This document shows, in pieces, positions 36,571 to 45,657 of a DNA stretch of 64,000 nt (positions are counted from its first letter, which is position 1; the number at the start of each line of letters is the position of its first letter). Location: the NCBI GenBank assembly GCA_002364535.1, contig DEYL01000052.1:737-64736 (forward strand). Reading direction: 5' to 3'. The stretch comes from Flavobacteriaceae bacterium UBA3159. GTDB taxonomy: Bacteria; Bacteroidota; Bacteroidia; Flavobacteriales; Flavobacteriaceae. The notes under the pieces were generated by a model. It was not told the DNA's origin, made no database searches, and saw nothing but the letters and a program-made list of their open reading frames with translations. The position numbers and the translations under genes were made by a program.

Positions 36571-36578
36571 TACTTTTG
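36571..36578 (+). promoter_or_regulatory. Candidate -7 box for valS
   Basis: TACTTTTG matches TAnnTTTG, with TTTT 20 bases upstream as a weak -33. It lies 30 bases before the ATG at 36608 and would place the transcription start near 36585, which supports that start over an in-frame upstream codon at 36566. Confidence 0.5.
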
Positions 36579-36607
36579 TCAAGCATTTTAAAGGCTTACC
36601 AAGATTC

Positions 36608-39229
36608 ATGCAGATTCCATCTAAGTTTGTTTCCCAAAACGTTGAAGATAAATGGTATTCCTATTGGATGGAGAAAGATTTCTTTTCTTCTACTCCCGAC
36701 GATAGAGATCCCTACACCATAGTTATCCCCCCTCCCAATGTAACGGGAGTACTCCACATGGGACATATGCTGAACAATACCCTGCAAGACATCATCATCC
36801 GCCGCGCCAGAATGCAGGGCTATAATGCTTGTTGGGTTCCTGGAACTGACCACGCCTCTATAGCAACAGAGGCCAAAGTGGTCGCCCGACTTAAAGAAAA
36901 AGGCATCGAAAAATCGACATTGACCCGCGAAGCTTTTTTGGAGCACGCTTGGGACTGGACGCACGAATACGGTGGGGTGATCCTCGAGCAACTAAAAAAA
37001 CTGGGTTGCTCTTGCGATTGGAGCCGCACAAAATTTACCTTAGACGAAAACATGTCGGCCTCGGTCATTGATACTTTTGTACGACTTTACAACAAAGGCC
37101 TGATATATAGGGGCTACCGAATGGTCAATTGGGACCCCGAAGCAAAGACCACCCTTTCCGATGAGGAGGTGATTTATGAAGAGCGTGATGGTCAACTTTA
37201 CCATGTCGCTTATGCAGTAGTAGGCAGTGATGAAAAAGTAATCATTGCCACCACTCGTCCCGAAACCCTTTTGGGGGATACGGCAGTTTGTATTCACCCC
37301 CAAGATGAACGATACGACAAACTCAAAGGGAAACAGTTGATCGTTCCCATTGCCAACAGAAAAATTCCCATCATCGAAGATGAATACGTGGATATGAAAT
37401 TTGGTACAGGCTGTCTTAAAGTGACCCCTGCCCATGACATCAACGACAAGGCTCTGGGAGAAAAACACCAATTGGAAGTCATTGATATTTTTAATGAGGA
37501 TGCTACCCTAAATCATCATGGTTTAGAATTTGAAGGTATGGATCGTTTTGAGGCCCGAAAAAAAATAGCTAAAGCCCTGGAGGCATCCGGCCAATTGGTC
37601 AAAAAAGAAAATCACCGTCACAAGTTGGGAACATCAGAACGCACCAAAGCCATTATCGAACCTCGACTTTCGGATCAGTGGTTTCTCAAAATGGAGGGTT
37701 TGGCAGAACCTGCAATTGCCGCAGTGTTGGAAAGCAAAGAAGTAAAGTTGGTACCCGAAAAATTTAAAAACATCTATCGCCATTGGATGGAAAATATACG
37801 CGATTGGAATATTTCCAGACAGTTGTGTTGGGGACAGCAAATTCCTGCTTACTACTTCGGCAAGGACAATTCCCAATTTGTGGTTGCCAAAGACAAAGCA
37901 ACTGCTCTTGAGCTGGCCAAGGCCGTTTCTGGAAACGCTACTCTAAAACACTCAGATTTGCATCAAGACGAAGATGTATTAGACACCTGGTTCTCTTCTT
38001 GGCTGTGGCCCATTTCAGTTTTTAATGGGGTATTAGAACCCGACAATCCCGAGATCAATTATTATTATCCTACACAGGATTTAGTTACCGGTCCCGATAT
38101 TTTGTTTTTTTGGGTCGCACGAATGATCATGTCGGGTTATGAATTGCGTGAAGAAAAACCCTTTTCAAATGTCTATCTGACGGGATTGGTCAGAGACAAA
38201 CAGGGCAGAAAAATGTCGAAACAATTGGGAAATTCACCCGATGCTCTTGCTTTGATACATGAGTTTGGTGCAGATGCCGTCAGGGTAGGTTTGATGCTGA
38301 GCTCTGCCGCTGGAAATGATCTGTTGTTTGACGAAAGTCTATGCCAGCAGGGCAAAAATTTCGCCAATAAAATATGGAACGCTTATCGTTTGGTCGAGGG
38401 ATGGGAGGCCAACCCAACCCACGAAATGCCCACCGTCAACAAGGCTGCCATTGAATGGTATGAAAACCTCTTCCACCAAACCCTTAGCCTGATAGATGAT
38501 CATTACAGTAAATATAGGATATCCGATGCTTTGATGACTCTGTATAAGCTCATCTGGGATGATTTTTGCTCATGGTTTTTGGAAATGGTCAAACCCAACT
38601 ATGGTGACCCCATAGACAGCAGCACACTCGCAGCGGTAAAAGCTTTGTTTGAAAACAACCTCCGACTGTTGCATCCTTTTATGCCTTTTATCACCGAAGA
38701 ACTTTGGCACCATATCGATAGGCGAGACGCCAAAGAGGCACTGGTGGTATCAGATTGGCCCAAAGCCCAACCTACAGATCAACAACGTATTGATGATTTT
38801 GAAATGGTCAAACAAATCGTGGCTGGGATTAGAAACTTTAGAAAAGAAAAAAATATCGGATTCAAAGAACAATTGATCTTGATTTCCGATACACAAATCC
38901 CACACCTTGAGGTGATACAAAAATTGGCACAGCTCGAATCCGTCAAACATAGTGTCCAAGATAAAAACCAAGCACTAGGGTCTTTTAGGGTTGGACAATC
39001 CGAGTTTTTTATCCCCATAAACCAAGCTGTTGATCCCGAGGAGGAACGCAAAAAATTGACACAAGAACTCGAATACGCCAAAGGATTTCTAAAATCTGTT
39101 GAAAAAAAATTATCCAACGAACGCTTTGTTGCCAACGCCCCCGAAAAGGTTATCAAATTGGAACGTAAAAAAGCAGCTGACGCCAAGGAAAAAATTTCTC
39201 TATTGGAAAAAAGTTTAAGCCAACTTTAG
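36608..39229 (+). CDS. valS: Valyl-tRNA synthetase
   Basis: 873 residues from ATG 36608 (MQIPSKFVSQ, where homologues begin). Class I motifs: PPPNVTGVLHMGH (HIGH box at 50-53) and KMSKQLGN (KMSKS box near 535). The editing domain holds TTRPETLLGDTAV. A C-terminal coiled coil (about 810-870) with EEERKKLTQELEYAKGFL is typical of ValRS. Its stop overlaps that of convergent psd by 4 bases. A tRNA-Val gene also occurs in the window at 57127. Confidence 0.97.
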   Translation: MQIPSKFVSQNVEDKWYSYWMEKDFFSSTPDDRDPYTIVIPPPNVTGVLHMGHMLNNTLQDIIIRRARMQGYNACWVPGTDHASIATEAKVVARLKEKGIEKSTLTREAFLEHAWDWTHEYGGVILEQLKKLGCSCDWSRTKFTLDENMSASVIDTFVRLYNKGLIYRGYRMVNWDPEAKTTLSDEEVIYEERDGQLYHVAYAVVGSDEKVIIATTRPETLLGDTAVCIHPQDERYDKLKGKQLIVPIANRKIPIIEDEYVDMKFGTGCLKVTPAHDINDKALGEKHQLEVIDIFNEDATLNHHGLEFEGMDRFEARKKIAKALEASGQLVKKENHRHKLGTSERTKAIIEPRLSDQWFLKMEGLAEPAIAAVLESKEVKLVPEKFKNIYRHWMENIRDWNISRQLCWGQQIPAYYFGKDNSQFVVAKDKATALELAKAVSGNATLKHSDLHQDEDVLDTWFSSWLWPISVFNGVLEPDNPEINYYYPTQDLVTGPDILFFWVARMIMSGYELREEKPFSNVYLTGLVRDKQGRKMSKQLGNSPDALALIHEFGADAVRVGLMLSSAAGNDLLFDESLCQQGKNFANKIWNAYRLVEGWEANPTHEMPTVNKAAIEWYENLFHQTLSLIDDHYSKYRISDALMTLYKLIWDDFCSWFLEMVKPNYGDPIDSSTLAAVKALFENNLRLLHPFMPFITEELWHHIDRRDAKEALVVSDWPKAQPTDQQRIDDFEMVKQIVAGIRNFRKEKNIGFKEQLILISDTQIPHLEVIQKLAQLESVKHSVQDKNQALGSFRVGQSEFFIPINQAVDPEEERKKLTQELEYAKGFLKSVEKKLSNERFVANAPEKVIKLERKKAADAKEKISLLEKSLSQL

Positions 39230-39876
39230 ACTTCGGCAATACATTCTTCCCCGCCTTTTACAACCTGACCTTTTTCAACATTGACTTTGGTGTCTAGGGG
39301 TAAAAATAGATCTACCCTCGAACCAAATTTTATAAATCCGGCATCTGCACCTTGTACCGCTTGATCTCCCACTTTGGCATAGTTGACAATACGACGGGCA
39401 ACGGCTCCTGCAATTTGTCGGTAAAGGATCTGTCCTACTGACTTATTTTCAACCACTACGGTGGTTCTTTCGTTTAACTCGGAGGATTTGGGATGCCAGG
39501 CCACCAAGTATTTTCCTGGATGGTATTTGCTAAAAACAACCGATCCGCTTATGGCATAACGGGTGACATGAACATTCATGGGGGACATAAAAATAGACAC
39601 TTGTAAACGCTTGTCTTTAAAAAATTCTTTTTCAAAAACTTCTTCGATGACCACCACTTTTCCATCTACAGGAGAGATGATTTTTTTTTCGTTTGGGATG
39701 GTTTTTCTTTTGGGATTTCTAAAAAACTGAAGTACTAATATCAAAATAATGACACTGAGTAATTGCACTGCTTTTTGCATCCAAAAATGGTCAATCCGAT
39801 ACTCGGCGAATAAGGCCAAGGCCGCACAAATCAAAAAAGTATTGATTATAATTTTAAAACCTTCTTTATGAAACAT
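39226..39876 (-). CDS. psd: Phosphatidylserine decarboxylase family protein
   Basis: 216 residues, the short form. FRNPKRKTIP near the N-terminus, SPVDGKVV, the SIFMSPMNVHVTR segment and the self-cleavage site FIKFGSRVD, where the serine of GS becomes the pyruvoyl group. It makes phosphatidylethanolamine, the main phospholipid of many Bacteroidota. The start overlaps cdsA by 11 bases; together they form the lipid end of the ftsH operon. Confidence 0.92.
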   Translation of the reverse strand: MFHKEGFKIIINTFLICAALALFAEYRIDHFWMQKAVQLLSVIILILVLQFFRNPKRKTIPNEKKIISPVDGKVVVIEEVFEKEFFKDKRLQVSIFMSPMNVHVTRYAISGSVVFSKYHPGKYLVAWHPKSSELNERTTVVVENKSVGQILYRQIAGAVARRIVNYAKVGDQAVQGADAGFIKFGSRVDLFLPLDTKVNVEKGQVVKGGEECIAEV

Positions 39877-40669
39877 ATTCTTTAAAATTAATTAGAAAGT
39901 AAAACCAAGGTGCTGTAAAAATAGCACTATCCATACGATCGAAAAATCCTCCGTGTCCGGGAATCAGGGATCCACTGTCTTTGACCTTTGCATATCGTTT
40001 GAAATGGGATTGGATCAGATCGCCCAAGGTCGCCAAAACGCTCGTGATGAAAGCAACAATTATATAAAACCCAATGGATTGATTGGGATGGAAATTTTGA
40101 AAAATAAAGGCAGCAATCAAAGCGAAAACAAGTCCACCTGTAAAACCTTCCCAAGTCTTTTTGGGTGACACACGATGGAAAAGTGGGTTTTTTCCAATTC
40201 GCTTCCCTATAACATAAGCAAAAGAATTGTTGGTCCATATCAATACAAAAAACAATAAAACGTTTTTGGGTTCAAAATGATCATCATTTCCTGCCAGTGC
40301 AATGATGAAAAAGCATCCCAGACCTAGATAAAACAGACTCAGTAAAGTTCTTGACAAATATTTCAATTGTATCGATTTATTGCTAAAAAGCCAATAGATC
40401 AGGAAAAAATGAGCCATAAACACACTCAGCAGTGGATAGAGCAATTCGGTCGTAAAGATTTTTGATTGGTAGAAATTGTAGACCAAAAGGACGACCAGTG
40501 CAACAGGCATATAACTTCTATGGGCAACCAAACGCTGAAACTCAATCATAGCCAATGCCGAAAATATGATAATAACCAAGGTGTATAGTAGCCGATCATA
40601 GAAAACAGATCCCAATATCAAGCTGACATAAAATAGTCCTGAAATTCCTCTAATGTATAACTCCCTCAT
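39866..40669 (-). CDS. cdsA: Phosphatidate cytidylyltransferase
   Basis: 267 residues with about seven to eight membrane helices. The C-terminal CDP-alcohol signature is complete: KRYAKVKDSGSLIPGHGGFFDRMDS, broken here as KRYAKVKDSG then PGHGGFFDRMD. It makes CDP-diacylglycerol, the precursor of phosphatidylserine, which psd then decarboxylates. The gap to the LUD gene is 4 bases. Confidence 0.94.
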   Translation of the reverse strand: MRELYIRGISGLFYVSLILGSVFYDRLLYTLVIIIFSALAMIEFQRLVAHRSYMPVALVVLLVYNFYQSKIFTTELLYPLLSVFMAHFFLIYWLFSNKSIQLKYLSRTLLSLFYLGLGCFFIIALAGNDDHFEPKNVLLFFVLIWTNNSFAYVIGKRIGKNPLFHRVSPKKTWEGFTGGLVFALIAAFIFQNFHPNQSIGFYIIVAFITSVLATLGDLIQSHFKRYAKVKDSGSLIPGHGGFFDRMDSAIFTAPWFYFLINFKEYVS

Positions 40670-40673
40670 TAAC

Positions 40674-41267
40674 TCAACACTCTTGAAGAATTAAATATAG
40701 GTTTTTCGCACTATTCCCATACGATAAAAAATCATTTTCATCTTTTGAGTTTTTAACATTCAATGTAGTGATGTTGGTGGGCAGTTGAAAGGTATACTTA
40801 TTTTTAAGTTGACTCATCCCTTCGCTCACATCATTTACAAAGTTGTCTAAGCCGGAATAAACGATAAAAAAATCGGGTAATGCCTCAAGTTTAAATTCCT
40901 TGAGTTGGTGGTGACAAATTAGCACTGTACCTTTATTGGCGATAAGGTATTCACACCCGATTAGCAGGGCCTTAAAATTTTGAGGATCAAAAGTATCGGG
41001 CAGGGATTCCAGTCCAAATCTTAGGGTGAGTTGGGAATCAAAGCAGACAATGTCTTTGGTAGTCCAATGATTTTCCTCTAGTATAAGTTTAAAAAATTTG
41101 TCAGTGGATTTTATGTCCTCACTGTATATAAATTTACCTCCTTTTTGTGTAAACTTTTCGGCAAAAATGATTTCAACATCATTTTTCTTTTCAGGAAGAT
41201 AGGGACTGGTGGCCTCTGGCTCTAAGCTTTTTTTTTTACTACCGAATAGTTTTTTCCAGAGCCCCAC
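40674..41267 (-). CDS. LUD domain-containing protein
   Basis: 197 residues resembling the LutC/LUD fold: a short basic start, then VEIIFAEKFTQKGGKFIYSED, LRFGLESLPDTF, GCEYLIANKGTVLICHHQLKEF (the 'is-a-degradation' type core) and a C-terminal FLSYGNSAKNLYLIL. LutC-type proteins take part in lactate oxidation in other bacteria, but no LutA or LutB is near. It lies 6 bases after ftsH and 4 before cdsA. Function here unknown. Confidence 0.75.
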   Translation of the reverse strand: MGLWKKLFGSKKKSLEPEATSPYLPEKKNDVEIIFAEKFTQKGGKFIYSEDIKSTDKFFKLILEENHWTTKDIVCFDSQLTLRFGLESLPDTFDPQNFKALLIGCEYLIANKGTVLICHHQLKEFKLEALPDFFIVYSGLDNFVNDVSEGMSQLKNKYTFQLPTNITTLNVKNSKDENDFLSYGNSAKNLYLILQEC

Positions 41268-41273
41268 AATTCA

Positions 41274-43238
41274 TTAGTTTACAGCTACCTGAACCCCATC
41301 TTTACCGTCTTCTTTTTTGTAGGGTTTTACATCATAGGGTCGTTCTCCGAGAATGTTAAACAGGTCATCTTTAAAAATCACCTCTTTTTCCAATAACCTT
41401 TCGGCGAGTTGCTTGAGCTTATTTTTATTTTTTTTCAATATATCACAAGCCCTTTTATACTGGATTTCGATGATGTCGGAAATTTCTTTGTCGATCACCT
41501 GAGCTGTTTTTTCAGAATAAGGTTTTGTAAAACTATTTTCCATCTGACCGGTGGAGTCGTGATAGGTAATATTACCTAGGGTATCATTGAGTCCGTAAAT
41601 CGAAACCATGGCCCGCGCTTGGCGGGTTACCTTTTCCAGATCACTGAGTGCACCGGTAGAAATTTTGTCAAACATGATTTTTTCGGCGGCTCTTCCTCCC
41701 AATGCTGCACACATTTCATCTAGCATCTGATCAGTCCTGACTATCATTCGCTCTTCAGGTAGGTACCAAGCCGCACCGAGGGATTGACCACGGGGAACTA
41801 TCGTAACTTTTACTAAAGGAGCGGCGTGCTCCAGTAACCAACTTACGATGGCGTGTCCCGCCTCATGAAATGCAATGGTTTTCTTTTCCTCCGGAGTGAC
41901 GATTTTATTTTTCTTTTCCAGCCCACCAACAATACGATCTACAGCATCTAGAAAATCTTGCTTACCGACAGATTTTTTGTTTTTTCTCGCAGCAATCAGC
42001 GCGGCTTCATTACAAACATTGGCGATATCGGCTCCAGAAAATCCAGGGGTTTGCTTGGCCAAAAACTCCACGTCCAAATTTTTGACGCACTTCAGGGGTT
42101 TGAGGTGCACCTTAAAAATTTCACGTCTTTCATTCAGGTCGGGTAGGTCGACATATATCTGTCTGTCGAATCGCCCGGCACGCATCAGTGCTTTATCCAA
42201 GACATCGGCACGGTTGGTCGCCGCCAAAACAATCACATTGGTGTTGGTACCAAAACCATCCATTTCTGTAAGCAACTGGTTTAAGGTGTTTTCTCGCTCA
42301 TCGTTTGATCCGGTAAAATTATTTTTTCCTCTAGCCCTTCCAATGGCGTCGATCTCATCTATAAAAATGATGGAAGGTGATTTGTCTTTGGCTTGTTTGA
42401 ATAAATCTCTAACCCTTGAGGCACCTACTCCCACAAACATCTCAACAAAATCTGATCCGGACAGGGAGAAAAAAGGAACTTTGGCTTCTCCAGCCACGGC
42501 CTTTGCCAAAAGCGTTTTACCGGTTCCCGGCGAACCGACCAACAAGGCTCCTTTTGGAATCTTTCCGCCCAATATGGTGTACTTTTTTGGGTTTTTGAGG
42601 AAATCAACGATTTCCTGAATTTCTTCTTTGGCGCCTTCCAGTCCGGCGACGTCTTTGAAAGTAGTTTTGACCTCAGTGTTTTGGTCAAAAAGCTTTGCTT
42701 TAGATTTTCCAATATTAAATATTTGGCCCCCTGGCCCTCCTGCGCCTCCACCGGACATTCTTCTCATCAAGAAAATCCAAACCCCAATGATGATGATTAT
42801 AGGAAGGAAACCGAGTATGACATCCATCCAACGATTTTCAATGGTCATAAATTCATAACGGAATTGTATACCCTTGTCTTCCGCTTGCTCTAGCTTCCGC
42901 TGAAAAAGCTCTAAGTTCCCCACTTCAAATTCATAATGTGGACCACTGGTATTTTCTTGCCCCAGGATATTTTTGGATTTTACGTTCTTGTGAATGCTTT
43001 TCTCCAATCCATAGCTGTTCAGGGTTACTTTGGCCAGTTTTTGATTGACAACAATAATTTCTTCTACGTCCCCCTCGTTAAGAAAACGTTCAAAATCTGA
43101 AATATTTGTTTTACTGATCGATTGCCAGTTGCCTTCTCCTCCAAACATACTCATTCCAAGCAGTATTGTGATAATAACAGCATAAACCCAATATGGACTA
43201 ATTTTTAACTTATTATTGTTTCCTTCTTTCATAGTCAA
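41274..43238 (-). CDS. ftsH: ATP-dependent zinc metalloprotease FtsH
   Basis: 654 residues. Two membrane helices (about 15-31 and 141-159) flank a periplasmic domain. Then the glycine-rich GGGAGGPGG linker, Walker A GSPGTGKT (about 229-236), Walker B IIFIDEIDAIG, the SRH region, and the zinc site HEAGH near 458. It degrades misfolded and short-lived membrane proteins and, in E. coli, controls lipid balance, which fits its place beside cdsA and psd. The stop of rsfS abuts its start. Confidence 0.97.
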   Translation of the reverse strand: MTMKEGNNNKLKISPYWVYAVIITILLGMSMFGGEGNWQSISKTNISDFERFLNEGDVEEIIVVNQKLAKVTLNSYGLEKSIHKNVKSKNILGQENTSGPHYEFEVGNLELFQRKLEQAEDKGIQFRYEFMTIENRWMDVILGFLPIIIIIGVWIFLMRRMSGGGAGGPGGQIFNIGKSKAKLFDQNTEVKTTFKDVAGLEGAKEEIQEIVDFLKNPKKYTILGGKIPKGALLVGSPGTGKTLLAKAVAGEAKVPFFSLSGSDFVEMFVGVGASRVRDLFKQAKDKSPSIIFIDEIDAIGRARGKNNFTGSNDERENTLNQLLTEMDGFGTNTNVIVLAATNRADVLDKALMRAGRFDRQIYVDLPDLNERREIFKVHLKPLKCVKNLDVEFLAKQTPGFSGADIANVCNEAALIAARKNKKSVGKQDFLDAVDRIVGGLEKKNKIVTPEEKKTIAFHEAGHAIVSWLLEHAAPLVKVTIVPRGQSLGAAWYLPEERMIVRTDQMLDEMCAALGGRAAEKIMFDKISTGALSDLEKVTRQARAMVSIYGLNDTLGNITYHDSTGQMENSFTKPYSEKTAQVIDKEISDIIEIQYKRACDILKKNKNKLKQLAERLLEKEVIFKDDLFNILGERPYDVKPYKKEDGKDGVQVAVN

Positions 43239-43610
43239 TTAATAATTCGATGCAATTTTTGTGGTTTTAGCATCTCCCCAGAGTCCCTCAATATTGTAGT
43301 ATTCTCTGATCTGTTTTTGAAAAACATGAACCACTATGTTTACATAGTCAATTAAAACCCATTCGGCGATGTCGTTTCCTTCAGTATGAAAGGGTTTTTC
43401 TTTTAGCTCCTTGCTTACCGTTTTTTGAATGGTACTGACAATTGCATTAACATGGGTATTGGAACTCCCAGTACATACAATAAAATAGCTACAAACAGTA
43501 TTTTCAATATCTCTGAGATCCAAAAGACTCACGTCTAATCCTTTAACATTATCTATGCCTAAAATGATGTTTGAAATTAGGTCATCCTCAGTAGACTTTA
43601 GTTTCGACAT
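43239..43610 (-). CDS. rsfS: Ribosomal silencing factor RsfS
   Basis: 123 residues, standard size for the RsfS/Iojap family. DISNxxVCTG-type core here as NTVCSYFIVCTGSSNTHVNAI, and DYVNIVVHVFQKQIREYYNIEGLWGDA at the C-terminus. It binds ribosomal protein L14 and blocks subunit joining under starvation. First gene of the five-gene rsfS-ftsH-LUD-cdsA-psd operon. Confidence 0.94.
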   Translation of the reverse strand: MSKLKSTEDDLISNIILGIDNVKGLDVSLLDLRDIENTVCSYFIVCTGSSNTHVNAIVSTIQKTVSKELKEKPFHTEGNDIAEWVLIDYVNIVVHVFQKQIREYYNIEGLWGDAKTTKIASNY

Positions 43611-43630
43611 TAAAAAATTACAGTTTTACG

Positions 43631-43638
43631 CAAATTTA
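43631..43638 (-). promoter_or_regulatory. Candidate -7 box for the rsfS-ftsH operon
   Basis: On the minus strand the octamer is TAAATTTG, an exact TAnnTTTG match 21 bases before the rsfS ATG. No good -33 element is seen. Confidence 0.42.
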
Positions 43639-43668
43639 TTATATTTTACATTCATAGCGTTCTAAACC

Positions 43669-44406
43669 ATGAGCAATTTCAATATAATCAAACTTAATGC
43701 CACAGCGTCTTCAAACGATTGGTTGAAGGACAGGTTTTTGACAGGAGATTGTTTTGACGGTGATGTGGTCTGGGTGAGAAATCAAACCCAAGGTAGGGGT
43801 CAAAGGAACAAAAATTGGCAAACCGAACCCATGAAAAACCTTACGTTTAGCCTGTTAAAGCTTTTTCCGGGACTGAGGGTAAAAAATACTTTTGCCATTA
43901 ATTGTGCCGTCACTTTGGCAGTGATAGATGCATTAGGTGAATTGGCGAATATTGTCTTAATGCTGAAATGGCCTAACGACATTTTGTCAGGTAAAAATAA
44001 AATAGGAGGGATTTTGATCGAAAACATTATCAAAGGAGATCGCATAACGGCTTCCATTATTGGAATTGGTTTAAATATTAACCAAGAGAGATTTGAGGGT
44101 CTTCCAAATGCAAGTTCTCTTTTTTTGAAAACAGCCTCCAAGTTAGACATTGGTCATGTTTTGAAAAGGGTATTAAAGTTTTTGGAGGTTTATTTGGATA
44201 GGCTTTCTGATGACGATGCGTCAGGTTTAAAGGCAGAATACGAAGCTTTGCTATTTCAAAAGGGAAAGACTTCAACCTTTAAAGATCAAAAAGAAATTTT
44301 TCAGGGAGTCATCAAGGGAGTGACCGAAAGTGGCTTCTTGAAGATTCAAAAAAACTCAGGGGAGATTTCCAACTACCGTCACGGAGCCATCGAAATGATA
44401 TTCTAA
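43669..44406 (+). CDS. birA: Biotin--[acetyl-CoA-carboxylase] ligase
   Basis: 245 residues with the catalytic and C-terminal domains but no N-terminal helix-turn-helix, so it is a ligase without the repressor function of E. coli BirA. Motifs: TQGRGQRNKNW (biotinyl-AMP loop), LKWPNDIL and NKIGGILIE. It diverges from rsfS and overlaps the stop of convergent pyrE by 4 bases. Confidence 0.94.
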   Translation: MSNFNIIKLNATASSNDWLKDRFLTGDCFDGDVVWVRNQTQGRGQRNKNWQTEPMKNLTFSLLKLFPGLRVKNTFAINCAVTLAVIDALGELANIVLMLKWPNDILSGKNKIGGILIENIIKGDRITASIIGIGLNINQERFEGLPNASSLFLKTASKLDIGHVLKRVLKFLEVYLDRLSDDDASGLKAEYEALLFQKGKTSTFKDQKEIFQGVIKGVTESGFLKIQKNSGEISNYRHGAIEMIF

Positions 44407-45047
44407 GTGGCTTTCCATTGGGAAGGGGAAACCCTCCAAGATTTGAGAACGGATATTTCGGCTGCCTCGACATAATTGGATTTTTCGGCTTCGATAATCA
44501 AATTATGGTAATCACTCAAGGTATGGAGTTGGATTTCCTCGGCTTTGAAATTATCTACGGCCAATTCGAAACCATAATTGAATAGCCCTAACATTCCCAC
44601 CACCTCAACCCCTTCTTTCCTGATAACTTTAACGGCATTGAGACTGCTTTTTCCTGTGGAGATCAAATCTTCTATGACCAATACTTTTTTGTCGGGATCA
44701 AGCTGGCCTTCGATTTGATTTTGCCTTCCATGTGATTTGGTCTCCGGTCTGACGTAGATAAAAGGAGCATCGAGAACGTCGGCAACCAATATACCGATTC
44801 CAATGGCACCTGTTGCTACTCCAGCCACCACACAACCATCGCCGTAGAGGCTTTCAGCTTGTTCTGCTATTTTTTCGGCTAAAAAACGTCTTGTTTTTGG
44901 ATAAGAAAGCGCAATTCTGTTATCGCAGTAAATTGGAGACTTCCATCCGCTGGCCCAAGTAAATGGATTTTTGGGATTCAATTTTATTGCATTAATTTGT
45001 AGTAGGGATTTTGCTGTCTGCCTAGCCGTCTCTTGATCATAAATCAT
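44403..45047 (-). CDS. pyrE: Orotate phosphoribosyltransferase
   Basis: 214 residues from the ATG at 45047 (MIYDQETARQTAKSLLQ, where homologues begin). The frame stays open 36 codons further upstream, but that stretch runs antisense inside the NUDIX gene. FTWASGWKSPIYCDNR and the PRPP-binding loop VLVIEDLISTGKSS are diagnostic. It converts orotate plus PRPP to OMP in pyrimidine synthesis. The ATG is only 6 bases from the divergent NUDIX ATG. Confidence 0.95.
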   Translation of the reverse strand: MIYDQETARQTAKSLLQINAIKLNPKNPFTWASGWKSPIYCDNRIALSYPKTRRFLAEKIAEQAESLYGDGCVVAGVATGAIGIGILVADVLDAPFIYVRPETKSHGRQNQIEGQLDPDKKVLVIEDLISTGKSSLNAVKVIRKEGVEVVGMLGLFNYGFELAVDNFKAEEIQLHTLSDYHNLIIEAEKSNYVEAAEISVLKSWRVSPSQWKAT

Positions 45048-45050
45048 ACA

Positions 45051-45058
45051 CAAATGTA
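45051..45058 (-). promoter_or_regulatory. Possible -7 box overlapping the pyrE/NUDIX start region
   Basis: The minus-strand octamer TACATTTG matches TAnnTTTG and lies just 4 bases upstream of the pyrE ATG, overlapping the NUDIX start codon. If used, pyrE mRNA would have almost no 5' leader. No -33 element at the right distance. Confidence 0.3.
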
Positions 45059-45656
45059 TAAAGTTTTTTTCAATAAAAAATTTGTTTTGCTCACCACCCA
45101 AATCGTTGATCACGATGATCAAACCCCTTTTTTCTACATCAAGTACAGTGATCAAAAACAGATTATTGCTGCCCTAAAATCAAAAAAAACAAGGGGCGTT
45201 TATTTGTATCATGCCAAGGAGGATAAACTGTGGAAACACCTTTTGAAAACCTTTTCATTGGTCGAAGCTGCTGGGGGTCTTGTCGAACACCAAAACGGTA
45301 AAGTTTTATTCATTTACAGAAACAATAAATGGGATTTACCCAAAGGGAAAATTGAGAAAAAAGAAATATTAATCGATGGAGCACTCAGAGAGGTTATGGA
45401 AGAAACAGGAGCAAAGGATTTGATTGTAAAAAAGAGTCTTAACCACACCTATCACCTTTTTTCTCGGAACGGTAAATACAAGTTAAAGAAAACCTATTGG
45501 TATTTGATGACTACTTCCTACGAGGGTCTTTTAGAACCTCAGTTGGAGGAGGGGATTGCCAAGGCAGAGTGGAAAACCAAAGAGGAAGTCCCCGTTTTAA
45601 TGGAAAATGCCTACGAAAACATCAAACTGATTTTTGAAGAAATGGATTGGGTCTGA
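45054..45656 (+). CDS. NUDIX hydrolase
   Basis: 200 residues from ATG 45054; a TTG start at 45033 would overlap the pyrE start and is less likely. The NUDIX box reads GKIEKKEILIDGALREVMEETGA (about residues 98-120), with the expected G, REVMEE and final G. The N-terminal 85 residues are a separate region of unknown role. Substrate (a nucleoside diphosphate derivative) cannot be told. Confidence 0.88.
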   Translation: MYKVFFNKKFVLLTTQIVDHDDQTPFFYIKYSDQKQIIAALKSKKTRGVYLYHAKEDKLWKHLLKTFSLVEAAGGLVEHQNGKVLFIYRNNKWDLPKGKIEKKEILIDGALREVMEETGAKDLIVKKSLNHTYHLFSRNGKYKLKKTYWYLMTTSYEGLLEPQLEEGIAKAEWKTKEEVPVLMENAYENIKLIFEEMDWV

Positions 45657-45657
45657 A

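Noticed and set aside
41875..42618. Long open frame (247 codons) on the + strand opposite ftsH
   Set aside because: It runs antisense through the ATPase domain of ftsH, is Ser/Pro/Lys-rich low-complexity and resembles no family. ftsH is certain.
45048..45155. N-terminal extension of pyrE by 36 codons
   Set aside because: The added stretch is antisense to the NUDIX N-terminus, and homologues begin at the ATG at 45047.
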